A stretch of DNA of 6,723 nt, from positions 1 through 6,723 of the forward strand of contig JAUWNP010000225.1 in assembly GCA_030612585.1 (NCBI GenBank), written 5' to 3'. The position numbers and the translations under genes are program-made. The stretch is from Anaerolineae bacterium (GTDB lineage: Bacteria > Chloroflexota > Anaerolineae > B4-G1). Positions 1-5,279 of the stretch are shown in pieces (within the stretch, counting starts at the first letter, position 1; every line of letters begins with the position of its first letter). Below the pieces are notes generated by a model. It did not search any database and was not told where the DNA came from. It saw only the letters and a program-made list of their open reading frames with translations.

Positions 1-677
1 AGCAGGTAGCGGTCGTGGGAGACGATGATGACCGATCCCTTGTAGCCGCGAATGAACCTTTCCAGGAAGGCTTTCCCTTCCAGGTCCAGGTGATTGTCAG
101 GCTCGTCGAGCAGGAGTAAGTCGGGTTGGATGACCAGCAACTTTGCCAGGCCGACCAGTTTTTTCTGACCACCGCTGAGCGCCTCCACTGGCAGGTTCAT
201 GTCGGCGTCGGTGAACCCCAGGCTATGCAGCGTCGAGCGGACGCGCCCCTCGTAGCCGGGGCCACCAAGTTGCGTGTACTCGTCCAGCAGCCGCGCCTGC
301 CGGTCTAGCGTGCGCGTCAAGACCCTCTCGTCGCCGTAGACGGCCGGGTCGGCCAATTGGGCCTCGACACGGGCCAGTTCCGCCTCAACACGAGCCAGTT
401 TGGTCGAAGCGGCCAACGTCTCCTGCCACACAGTGTGCCCCGGTCCCAACCGGGGCTCCTGGCGCAGGTAGCCGACGGTCAACCCCTTGCGGCGGACGGT
501 GAAACCGGTGTCGCTGGTCAACTCACCGGCAATGAGGCGCAGCAGCGTGCTCTTGCCACAGCCATTCGGCCCGATCAGTCCCACACATCGGTCGTCGTGG
601 ATTTCCCACGAGAGGTTTTCGAAAACCGGTTCTGAGATGTACGTGACGCTTACGCGATCAAGGTTTACAGCGATCAT
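1..677 (-). CDS. ABC-F family ATPase, N-terminal half (cut by left window edge)
   Basis: Cytoplasmic ABC-F protein: two fused ATPase domains with no membrane part. The family acts on ribosomes, in translation control or antibiotic protection. The visible 225 residues cover the first nucleotide-binding domain: Walker A GPNGCGKST (36-44), Q-loop in GYLRQEP (Q73), a charged helical arm (about 85-150), signature LSGGQ (167-171), Walker B LLLLDEP (187-193) with catalytic Glu192, and switch His221 in SHDRYL. The D-loop region reads DEPDNHLD where DEPTNHLD is usual. The arm carries a duplicated heptad. The start is the ATG at 675-677, preceded by GGAG seven bases upstream; the ATG at 688-690 is out of frame. 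It follows the DUF4037 gene by 50 bp on the same strand. The linker and second ATPase domain lie beyond the window, so the subfamily (housekeeping or resistance type) cannot be decided. Confidence 0.95.
   Translation of the reverse strand, partial: MIAVNLDRVSVTYISEPVFENLSWEIHDDRCVGLIGPNGCGKSTLLRLIAGELTSDTGFTVRRKGLTVGYLRQEPRLGPGHTVWQETLAASTKLARVEAELARVEAQLADPAVYGDERVLTRTLDRQARLLDEYTQLGGPGYEGRVRSTLHSLGFTDADMNLPVEALSGGQKKLVGLAKLLVIQPDLLLLDEPDNHLDLEGKAFLERFIRGYKGSVIIVSHDRYL
361..402 (-). repeat. 21-nt in-frame tandem duplication in the ABC-F arm
   Basis: Two adjacent 21-nt units (361-381 and 382-402) match at 17 of 21 positions. In the protein they give two successive heptads, KLARVEA and ELARVEA, followed by a partial third, QLA. 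Two of the four differences are synonymous third-position changes. This looks like a heptad duplication lengthening the helical hairpin between the Q-loop and the signature motif. Confidence 0.7.
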
Positions 678-727
678 GATGCTACTCCATTAAGAACATG
701 GATTCCAGGACATCAACGGATTCTTCC

Positions 728-1825
728 TCACTGATACATGAGCCTGAGTTGCTTGAACTGTTCGGGACAACTCAGCACATCGGTGGAATCAATGAACTGG
801 TCAATCGCGCCCAGGTTGACCGGCAGTGCCTGAACTTCCTCGCTGGTGATTGCCGCGCGGATAGCGTCAGCAAAATTGTTGGCGTGGATGATCTGGAAGG
901 GGCGGTCGTAGAACTGTGAAACCTGGGTCGGCAAGGGAGCGGTGATACCCAGGTCATTGTGCATCCCGGCGGCGAACTCGTAGGCGGACGATAAGTGCTC
1001 TTCTATCTCTTGCCAGGACGTAGCATCCAGAACGCGCATAAAGATGGGCGTGAGATGACCGGCGCAATCGAGTCGTGCAAACGCGGTCCCCATCCACTTG
1101 ATGTAGGGGGCGTATTGTCGTTCTATGAGAAAACAGAGTCTCATCAAATCACGCACCAGCCGGGCCGCTACCAGGCGGGAACCTAGCTCATCGCCAACTT
1201 GACCGCAACGGCCCATGAAGGGTTCTTCCTGGGATATGCGCCTCCACTGGGCAGCCAGCAGATACAGCCACACGTCGCGTGGGTAGTAGTGCAGTTTAGC
1301 CCGGATGGGCTCCAACTGGCCCAGGCCATCGTGGAAGATGCAACCGCTGACAACGCTGCGCAAGTGTTGTTCCGGGAAGGTCAGCCAATCAACCAGGCGC
1401 AGTTCCTCACCGGGGTCAAAGTTCAGATAGTGGCTGAAGAAAGCGCGAACGGTGTGAATAGCGACGCGATGATTGACTGGGCCACTGTCGCCCCTCGTCA
1501 TCACGGAAGTGCCATCCTCGTTCAAACCGAAATCAGTGGGATAGCCATGAATTTCGCGGGCAAGTTCCTGGCGTAGCACGTGGTCAATTTTGTCCTGGTA
1601 GGACTCGCGATCAGCCCCGTCCAGGAACAGCATCAGCCTGGGTCCCCAGTCGTGATCCATAGACTGGGGCGTGTCGAAACCCAGCACGTCGGAGCCATGC
1701 CCCAGCAGCGCGGCCGAGTAGGTGACGCCAGGAAAATGCGTCGCCAGAGTTGGCTTGACTGCTTCCTCGTAGAACAGTGCGCTGAGTTCTAGCCCCTGTA
1801 TAAAGTGAGGGTGTATGTTAGACAT
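728..1825 (-). CDS. DUF4037 domain protein, nucleotidyltransferase-like
   Basis: A 365-residue protein matching my recollection of the DUF4037 family, whose biochemical role is unknown to me. Near the N-terminus it has a nucleotidyltransferase-fold active-site pattern: GHGSDVLGFD (42-51) followed by SMDHDWG (55-61). The GS pair (44-45) and acidic Asp57/Asp59 fit the G-S-x(n)-D-x-D metal-binding signature of that superfamily, which includes aminoglycoside nucleotidyltransferases. A long helical part follows (about 180-365), with the aromatic stretch HYYPRDVWLYLLAAQW (179-194). No signal peptide or membrane segment is seen, so it is probably cytoplasmic. The start is the ATG at 1823-1825; its GGAGG (1829-1833) lies only 3 bases upstream, unusually close, and no in-frame alternative start was seen nearby. 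It begins 16 bp after the alpha/beta hydrolase, so the two are probably co-transcribed. Family call is fairly sure; transferase activity and substrate are inference. Confidence 0.85.
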   Translation of the reverse strand: MSNIHPHFIQGLELSALFYEEAVKPTLATHFPGVTYSAALLGHGSDVLGFDTPQSMDHDWGPRLMLFLDGADRESYQDKIDHVLRQELAREIHGYPTDFGLNEDGTSVMTRGDSGPVNHRVAIHTVRAFFSHYLNFDPGEELRLVDWLTFPEQHLRSVVSGCIFHDGLGQLEPIRAKLHYYPRDVWLYLLAAQWRRISQEEPFMGRCGQVGDELGSRLVAARLVRDLMRLCFLIERQYAPYIKWMGTAFARLDCAGHLTPIFMRVLDATSWQEIEEHLSSAYEFAAGMHNDLGITAPLPTQVSQFYDRPFQIIHANNFADAIRAAITSEEVQALPVNLGAIDQFIDSTDVLSCPEQFKQLRLMYQ

Positions 1826-1841
1826 ATTCCTCCAAACTGCT

Positions 1842-2591
1842 CTACGTCTCCAATGTTCCCAAGAAATAGTCGCTGACGTGGCGAAAATCTTGCGGTTGAC
1901 TCCACATCAACGGATGGGTTCCTCGATTGTTCAAGAAAACCCGGCTGTCGGGAACCTGTTCGGGCATTCTATACACCTGGCGTATGACGTTGGGCAAGGC
2001 ATCATCCTCCCTGCTGGCAGTGAAAAGCACAGGGCACACGATTTCTTTCAAGCGGCCATTGAACCAATCTCCGCCTCGTTCAGCCAGACGCAATAATACG
2101 TCGCTGTCGGCATCTACCACCTGTTGCCAGTCATCGCCGTGGGCACGTTGCCAGAAGGCGATCTGTTCTGGCGTGCGCCTGGAACGCTCTTCTACGTTCT
2201 TCCGCAGCATCTCGGGAGAGAATCGCTCGACGCAACTGTCTGCGACGACGGCCTGCACGTGCCTTGGAAAGAGAAGGGCCATCAACAAGGCGGCAATTGC
2301 TCCTCCGCTGGTGCCCATAACCAGACAACGTTCCTGGCCCAGGTGTTTGACCAGTGCCTTGGCGTCGCGTGCTCCTTGCTCCCACCACTCACCCGGCCAG
2401 ACCGCGATCCTGTCGGATTGGCCTGTGCCCAAAAAGTCAATGGAGACAGCGTGATAACGTTGACCAAAGTAGGCCAACTCGGCCTCGTGGCAAGCCGACG
2501 AGACGGTGTTACCGGGCAAGATCAGCAACAGTGGACCCTTGCCTTGCTCTCGGTAGAAAAGACGATTATCGTTGCGGATAAAGTACGGCAT
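1842..2591 (-). CDS. alpha/beta hydrolase
   Basis: A 249-residue cytoplasmic alpha/beta-hydrolase-fold enzyme, probably an esterase or related hydrolase of unknown substrate. The oxyanion-loop region reads LPGNTVSS (25-32), followed by DFLGTGQSD (52-60), the nucleophile elbow GTSGG with Ser95 (93-97), a helical cap (about 120-180), a candidate acid Asp196 or Asp197 in SREDDA, and catalytic His226 in RGTHPLMW. The full triad is present and the length is normal. The start is the ATG at 2589-2591, with AGGAAGG (2601-2607) nine bases upstream; extending 13 codons to 2630 gives an unlikely N-terminus that runs into the upstream palindrome. The DUF4037 gene follows 16 bp downstream. The gene has its own 143-bp upstream gap with an operator-like palindrome, so it may head its own transcription unit. 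Confidence 0.92.
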   Translation of the reverse strand: MPYFIRNDNRLFYREQGKGPLLLILPGNTVSSACHEAELAYFGQRYHAVSIDFLGTGQSDRIAVWPGEWWEQGARDAKALVKHLGQERCLVMGTSGGAIAALLMALLFPRHVQAVVADSCVERFSPEMLRKNVEERSRRTPEQIAFWQRAHGDDWQQVVDADSDVLLRLAERGGDWFNGRLKEIVCPVLFTASREDDALPNVIRQVYRMPEQVPDSRVFLNNRGTHPLMWSQPQDFRHVSDYFLGTLET

Positions 2592-2625
2592 GATGGATTT
2601 CCTTCCTGCAAATGTCCTTGACTGT

Positions 2626-2642
2626 CGCATACGCCGTATGCG
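2626..2642. promoter_or_regulatory. operator-like perfect palindrome upstream of the hydrolase
   Basis: CGCATACG-C-CGTATGCG: 8-bp perfect inverted repeat around one central base, centred 43 bp upstream of the hydrolase ATG in the 143-bp gap after the amidohydrolase. A one-base loop cannot form a hairpin, so a site for a dimeric DNA-binding regulator (TetR- or MarR-like in size) is more likely than a terminator. No regulator gene is in the window, and I could not place a convincing -35/-10 pair in this gap. Confidence 0.45.
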
Positions 2643-2734
2643 CCCATCTCCTGGGACTATGGTGCACTATCCAATCTACATCCATGCTTCCTTGCCCAGA
2701 AGATCGCGCGGCTTGATGTTTCCGTTCGTTTTCT

Positions 2735-4057
2735 CTATATCTCCTCCAAACCCAGTTTGAAGAACCGGTTTGGGTTGTTGAACAGCCAATCAGCGGCCAG
2801 CGACAGAGATTCTTCCTCTTCCAGCCACCCCCGTTTGACCAGGCGTGCCAGCGTGCCGGCGATATTCTCCCGTGCGATTTGCAGATGCCCGGCGACAAAC
2901 TCGGGCACGTCGCCGTAATCCCCGCCAAAGCCATGCACTTTGGTATGCGGCAAAGTCAGCACTGACCGCTCCAGCAACTCAGAAGCATAGTCGGGGTCAA
3001 TGATATGCAGCCAGCAGCAGTCGAGGGCAACGTTGGGATAGTTCTTGCCCAGAAAGAGCAAATCGCCCAGGTATGGCCAATTGCCGTGAAATAGATCAAA
3101 GCGCACATCGCGGTGAAGTTCAAGCACCGAGGCCAGGTAGGCGGCGTTGGTCTTGTCCACCCGATTGTAAGCACCTGCCATGTGACCGGTGTGAAGTTGC
3201 ACCGGCAGATCGAGATCACGGGCAAAGCGCATATACTGGTGAAAGAGATAATCATTCAACGGTTTACCCTCTGGCCACCCCAGGCTGTTACGTGGAGCGG
3301 CCAGTATTCGGTTGAACTGTTTCTCTGCCTCTGCTTTAGGCACCAAGTCATAGGAGAGGTTCCGCACGTAGGCTGACTGATCTTTGATGCCGATAGCCCC
3401 GCGTTCCATGCATCGCTCGAACACGATGAACACCGCGTCCAGGTACTCATCCAGTGAGGTGATGTGCCGGTCGGCCAGGGTCCCATAGCAGTCAATCGTT
3501 TCCCAGTTCATGGTAGTTGGGTGCAAACCGGGCAGCGAGATCATCGGCCGCCACTTGTCCGGGAAGGTCTTTTTGCCATCCAGGAAACTGCTCAACCCTT
3601 TGGGCAGCCACCCCAGCACATCCACCAACATCACCTGGATACCAGCCTCGTCAATGGTGCGAAAATAGACCTCTTCGGTTTGGCCGGTCAGTTTCTCGGC
3701 GACACGATCCAACGCCTCCCTGGTCAGTTCACTTTCGCCGTACACGTTCTTGAGCACCAGTTTAGTCACCCGTGCGTAGGCGGTGTGCTCAGTAGCATGC
3801 CACAGTTTCTCAAAGAGAGGCCACTTCTCGTCGGTGGAAACATCCTGATCTTCCAGGCGTGCCACGTCACTATCGCTGATGCCAAAAGCTGCTGAGTGCA
3901 AGTCGCTCAGCATGTAGCCGCAGATCAATGAGGCGATCGGCTCCTTGTAGGGAGGTCGCTCCTCTGGACCGGTCAGGTGTTCGTGACAATCAATGACCGG
4001 CATAGCGTTGATCTGCTCGTACAAACGGTTGAATAGTGGAGATCGAGAATACAACAT
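2735..4057 (-). CDS. amidohydrolase superfamily metal-dependent enzyme (uronate-isomerase-like)
   Basis: A 440-residue TIM-barrel amidohydrolase. Its candidate metal ligands appear in the expected order: DCHEH on strand 1 (His25, His27), GIKD on strand 4 (Lys225, possibly carboxylated), QLHTGH on strand 5 (His289), LFHGN on strand 6 (His324) and GFGGDYGD on strand 8 (Asp380). It resembles the Amidohydro_2 and uronate-isomerase-like group; hydrolysis, decarboxylation or isomerisation are all possible and the substrate is unknown. No signal peptide is seen. I chose the ATG at 4055-4057 because the N-terminus MLYSRSPLFN then leads directly into the first strand. An in-frame TTG at 4073-4075 would add only six residues, starting inside the inserted element. 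An element appears to have displaced the original ribosome binding site, leaving only a weak GAGAAG upstream, so expression may be reduced. The coding sequence itself is intact. Confidence 0.88.
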   Translation of the reverse strand: MLYSRSPLFNRLYEQINAMPVIDCHEHLTGPEERPPYKEPIASLICGYMLSDLHSAAFGISDSDVARLEDQDVSTDEKWPLFEKLWHATEHTAYARVTKLVLKNVYGESELTREALDRVAEKLTGQTEEVYFRTIDEAGIQVMLVDVLGWLPKGLSSFLDGKKTFPDKWRPMISLPGLHPTTMNWETIDCYGTLADRHITSLDEYLDAVFIVFERCMERGAIGIKDQSAYVRNLSYDLVPKAEAEKQFNRILAAPRNSLGWPEGKPLNDYLFHQYMRFARDLDLPVQLHTGHMAGAYNRVDKTNAAYLASVLELHRDVRFDLFHGNWPYLGDLLFLGKNYPNVALDCCWLHIIDPDYASELLERSVLTLPHTKVHGFGGDYGDVPEFVAGHLQIARENIAGTLARLVKRGWLEEEESLSLAADWLFNNPNRFFKLGLEEI

Positions 4058-4063
4058 AGTTTG
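4057..4063. repeat. target-site duplication, left copy
   Basis: TAGTTTG, identical to 4177-4183. It abuts the palindromic element and overlaps the first base of the amidohydrolase ATG. The two copies cannot be extended as a direct repeat in either direction (4056 A versus 4176 G; 4064 G versus 4184 C). Confidence 0.75.
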
Positions 4064-4065
4064 GC

Positions 4066-4075
4066 ATCTTCTCAA
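4066..4075 (+). repeat. left terminal inverted repeat of the element
   Basis: ATCTTCTCAA, the exact reverse complement of 4164-4173. On the minus strand it reads TTGAGAAGAT and supplies the GAGAAG that now lies 10 bases upstream of the amidohydrolase ATG, as well as the ATG of an out-of-frame start (4065-4067, using the neighbouring base). Confidence 0.8.
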
Positions 4076-4089
4076 AAAATTGGGGCGGG

Positions 4090-4114
4090 TGTAGGTCGGA
4101 TTTGCTATCCGACC
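4090..4114 (+). repeat. REP-like unit 1 (GTAG head plus hairpin)
   Basis: A GTAG head (4091-4094) leads into a perfect 8-bp stem, GGTCGGAT (4094-4101) with ATCCGACC (4107-4114), closing a TTGCT loop. REP sequences tied to RAYT (Y1-type) transposases typically have a GTAG or GGAG head followed by a hairpin; the similarity here is by layout only. Confidence 0.7.
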
Positions 4115-4118
4115 GGAC

Positions 4119-4142
4119 GGCGGTTAGCAAAACCGCCCTACA
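4119..4142 (-). repeat. REP-like unit 2, inverted copy
   Basis: Read on the minus strand, this 24-nt unit starts TGTAGG and forms a 7-bp stem, GGCGGTT with AACCGCC, around the same TTGCT loop. It matches unit 1 at 20 of 24 positions. The four differences form two compensating base-pair swaps (stem positions 7/23 and 11/19), so both hairpins stay perfectly paired. Confidence 0.7.
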
Positions 4143-4163
4143 GTCGTCATCCCCCCCTAAATA

Positions 4164-4173
4164 TTGAGAAGAT
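4164..4173 (-). repeat. right terminal inverted repeat of the element
   Basis: TTGAGAAGAT, the exact reverse complement of 4066-4075. In the amidohydrolase transcript this repeat comes first and could pair with the other copy, closing a long stem around the hairpin core. Confidence 0.8.
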
Positions 4174-4176
4174 ACG

Positions 4177-4183
4177 TAGTTTG
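4177..4183. repeat. target-site duplication, right copy
   Basis: TAGTTTG, identical to 4057-4063, and directly next to the displaced Shine-Dalgarno sequence (4184-4190). Confidence 0.75.
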
Positions 4184-4190
4184 CTCCTTT
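4184..4190 (-). promoter_or_regulatory. displaced Shine-Dalgarno sequence of the amidohydrolase
   Basis: Reads AAAGGAG on the minus strand. It now lies 126 bases upstream of the amidohydrolase ATG and precedes no convincing gene start. Without the element and one repeat copy it would sit six bases (CAAACT) from that ATG, an ordinary spacing, so it is best read as the gene's original ribosome binding site. Confidence 0.7.
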
Positions 4191-4281
4191 CATCTCTACA
4201 TAATCCTCTTCGGCGTTGGCGAATCGCAGTGCTTTGGCGTCCATCACCTCAAAGGAACTTTTCATCTTTTCCAGCAGCCTG

Positions 4282-5196
4282 CTAGAACTGCCTCGTCCAG
4301 GGATAGCCAATGCAGTTCTTCTGGAACCCAATCGCTTCATAGAACGGCTGGCCTGAGCCGACACGGGCCTTTTCCGCACCGAGGGCAGATATCCGCCGGA
4401 TGCCTTCCATCACGACCGCCCTCCCGAATCCCCTGCGCCTGAAATCGAGATGGGTACTGACAGGTTCAAAGAAACCCATCCGATTGTGTTCATCGTACCA
4501 AACGATGCAGGAGGATACAAACTCGCCGCCAGGTCCCACGACATAGAGATCCAGGTCCTTCCGGTAGTCTGGCGCCTTTTGCATTTCCTGGTAGGCGAAA
4601 ACGGTCGCCCACTCTGACGGGTCCCGATGATTGAACCCCAACCCCTGGACTTTGTACCTCTTCTCAAGGTCGTTCTCCTGCGCCATAGACTGAACGGCAT
4701 ACCCTTCCGGCAATTTCCGCTCAGGCAGTCCCTCGATAACGAACACCGAGTCATATCCAGGATGCTCCACGTCTTGTTGGTAGCCACGCTTTTGAACCAA
4801 CGTCCGAAACGGCTCGGCGTGGTCGTAAACATAGATGCGGAGCGTGTTGTTTTCCTTGTCGGCAAGGGTTTCCTCGGCATAGTCAAGCATCTCGTCAAGG
4901 AGAAAAGCGTATTGCGGATGACGCTGGAAAAAGGCTTCCCCAAACCTGGGTGCCTCTGCGTTCACGACGCCCACAATCTCGTTCTCGTCGTTCTCCCAGA
5001 TACCAACGACTTTTTCCCAGAAGCGGATCTTTTTCTCAATGTCTCCCTCAAACATACTTGGGTGATACCGCGCCCAGTTCCAGCGCTCAAAACCCCAGTT
5101 GTAGGGTTCCGCAGAAGCCAGGTAGGTCTCGACAAGAAAGTCACGAATCCGCAAAAAATCCTGCTCTGGTCTGTACTTTCGAAGTTGTGTTTTCAC
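4282..5196 (-). CDS. GNAT family N-acetyltransferase, tandem-domain
   Basis: A 304-residue cytoplasmic protein with two GNAT-type halves. GNAT enzymes move the acetyl group of acetyl-CoA to an amine. The C-terminal half (about 160-304) has the clear acetyl-CoA-binding motif A, THLDFRRRGFGRAVVMEGI (248-266), preceded by FEPVS and followed by the motif-B-like GSGQPFYEAIGF (280-291). The N-terminal half (about 1-155) has the expected strand and helix pattern and a closing KRGYQ (136-140) but no obvious pyrophosphate-binding loop, so it may be degenerate or structural. The start is GTG at 5194-5196, with GAGGG (5203-5207) six bases upstream; the ATG 13 bases upstream is out of frame. It follows the ABC exporter by 83 bp. 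Substrate unknown: family members modify antibiotics, small metabolites or proteins. Confidence 0.9.
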   Translation of the reverse strand: MKTQLRKYRPEQDFLRIRDFLVETYLASAEPYNWGFERWNWARYHPSMFEGDIEKKIRFWEKVVGIWENDENEIVGVVNAEAPRFGEAFFQRHPQYAFLLDEMLDYAEETLADKENNTLRIYVYDHAEPFRTLVQKRGYQQDVEHPGYDSVFVIEGLPERKLPEGYAVQSMAQENDLEKRYKVQGLGFNHRDPSEWATVFAYQEMQKAPDYRKDLDLYVVGPGGEFVSSCIVWYDEHNRMGFFEPVSTHLDFRRRGFGRAVVMEGIRRISALGAEKARVGSGQPFYEAIGFQKNCIGYPWTRQF

Positions 5197-5279
5197 CTTT
5201 GTCCCTCATTGGAATCATCATGGCTTACGCACCGTTTGCCCTGACCACCCTCCTCGGCGTGGCTGGAGCGGGAGATGGC

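Larger units (their letters stand above)
4064..4176. mobile_element. 113-bp MITE-like palindromic element with REP-pair core
   Basis: A non-coding element inserted between the GNAT and amidohydrolase genes. It has 10-bp perfect inverted repeats near its ends (4066-4075 and 4164-4173), then imperfect matching continuing into G-rich stretches (GGGGCGGG at 4082-4089 facing seven C at 4151-4157). The core is an inverted pair of hairpin units (4090-4142). It is bounded by 7-bp direct repeats. With one repeat copy and the element removed, a standard ribosome binding site is restored for the amidohydrolase, which strongly supports real insertion. There is no room for a transposase, so it would have been mobilised in trans. 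The length of the direct repeat does not identify the parent family. The outermost three bases at each end pair poorly, so the exact boundaries are uncertain by a few bases. Confidence 0.75.
3990..4265 (-). other. doubtful 91-codon open frame through the inserted element
   Basis: An ATG at 4263-4265, shortly after the GNAT stop, opens a frame that crosses the element without a stop and ends inside the amidohydrolase gene in a different frame. Its first 30 codons (MKSSFEVMDAKALRFAN and on) have coding-like composition and precede the insertion; the middle part is element sequence. I do not recognise it. It may be a short leader peptide, the remnant of a lost gene, or chance. The start has only a weak purine-rich upstream stretch (GGAAAAG). 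Confidence 0.2.

Noticed and set aside
437..456. Perfect 8-bp hairpin GCCCCGGT-CCCA-ACCGGGGC
   Set aside because: It lies inside the ABC-F coding sequence, has no T-run on either side, and is explained by the GC-rich codons for EPRLGPG; no regulatory role can be supported.
1199..1576. 125-residue plus-strand open frame
   Set aside because: It lies wholly inside the well-supported DUF4037 gene on the opposite strand and shows no recognisable motif; treated as a shadow.
1927..2454. 175-residue plus-strand open frame opposite the alpha/beta hydrolase
   Set aside because: It overlaps the hydrolase catalytic core antisense, and its sequence is low in recognisable structure.
4074..4114. Possible intrinsic terminator: hairpin followed by T6 on the minus strand
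   Set aside because: The T-run (4079-4074) is more than ten bases from the hairpin stem, with a C-rich spacer between, so it does not fit a normal terminator.
4082..4123. Possible G-quadruplex in the G-rich ends of the element
   Set aside because: Only two-G tracts could be used for some of the four runs, and the same bases are better explained by imperfect terminal repeat pairing and hairpin stems.
4627..5244. 205-residue plus-strand open frame opposite the GNAT gene
   Set aside because: It is antisense to a GNAT protein with clear motifs and has no domain features of its own.
5197..5279. Gap between exporter and GNAT checked for a terminator or promoter
   Set aside because: Only a 4-bp CCAC/GTGG pairing and the GNAT ribosome site were seen; nothing supports a terminator.
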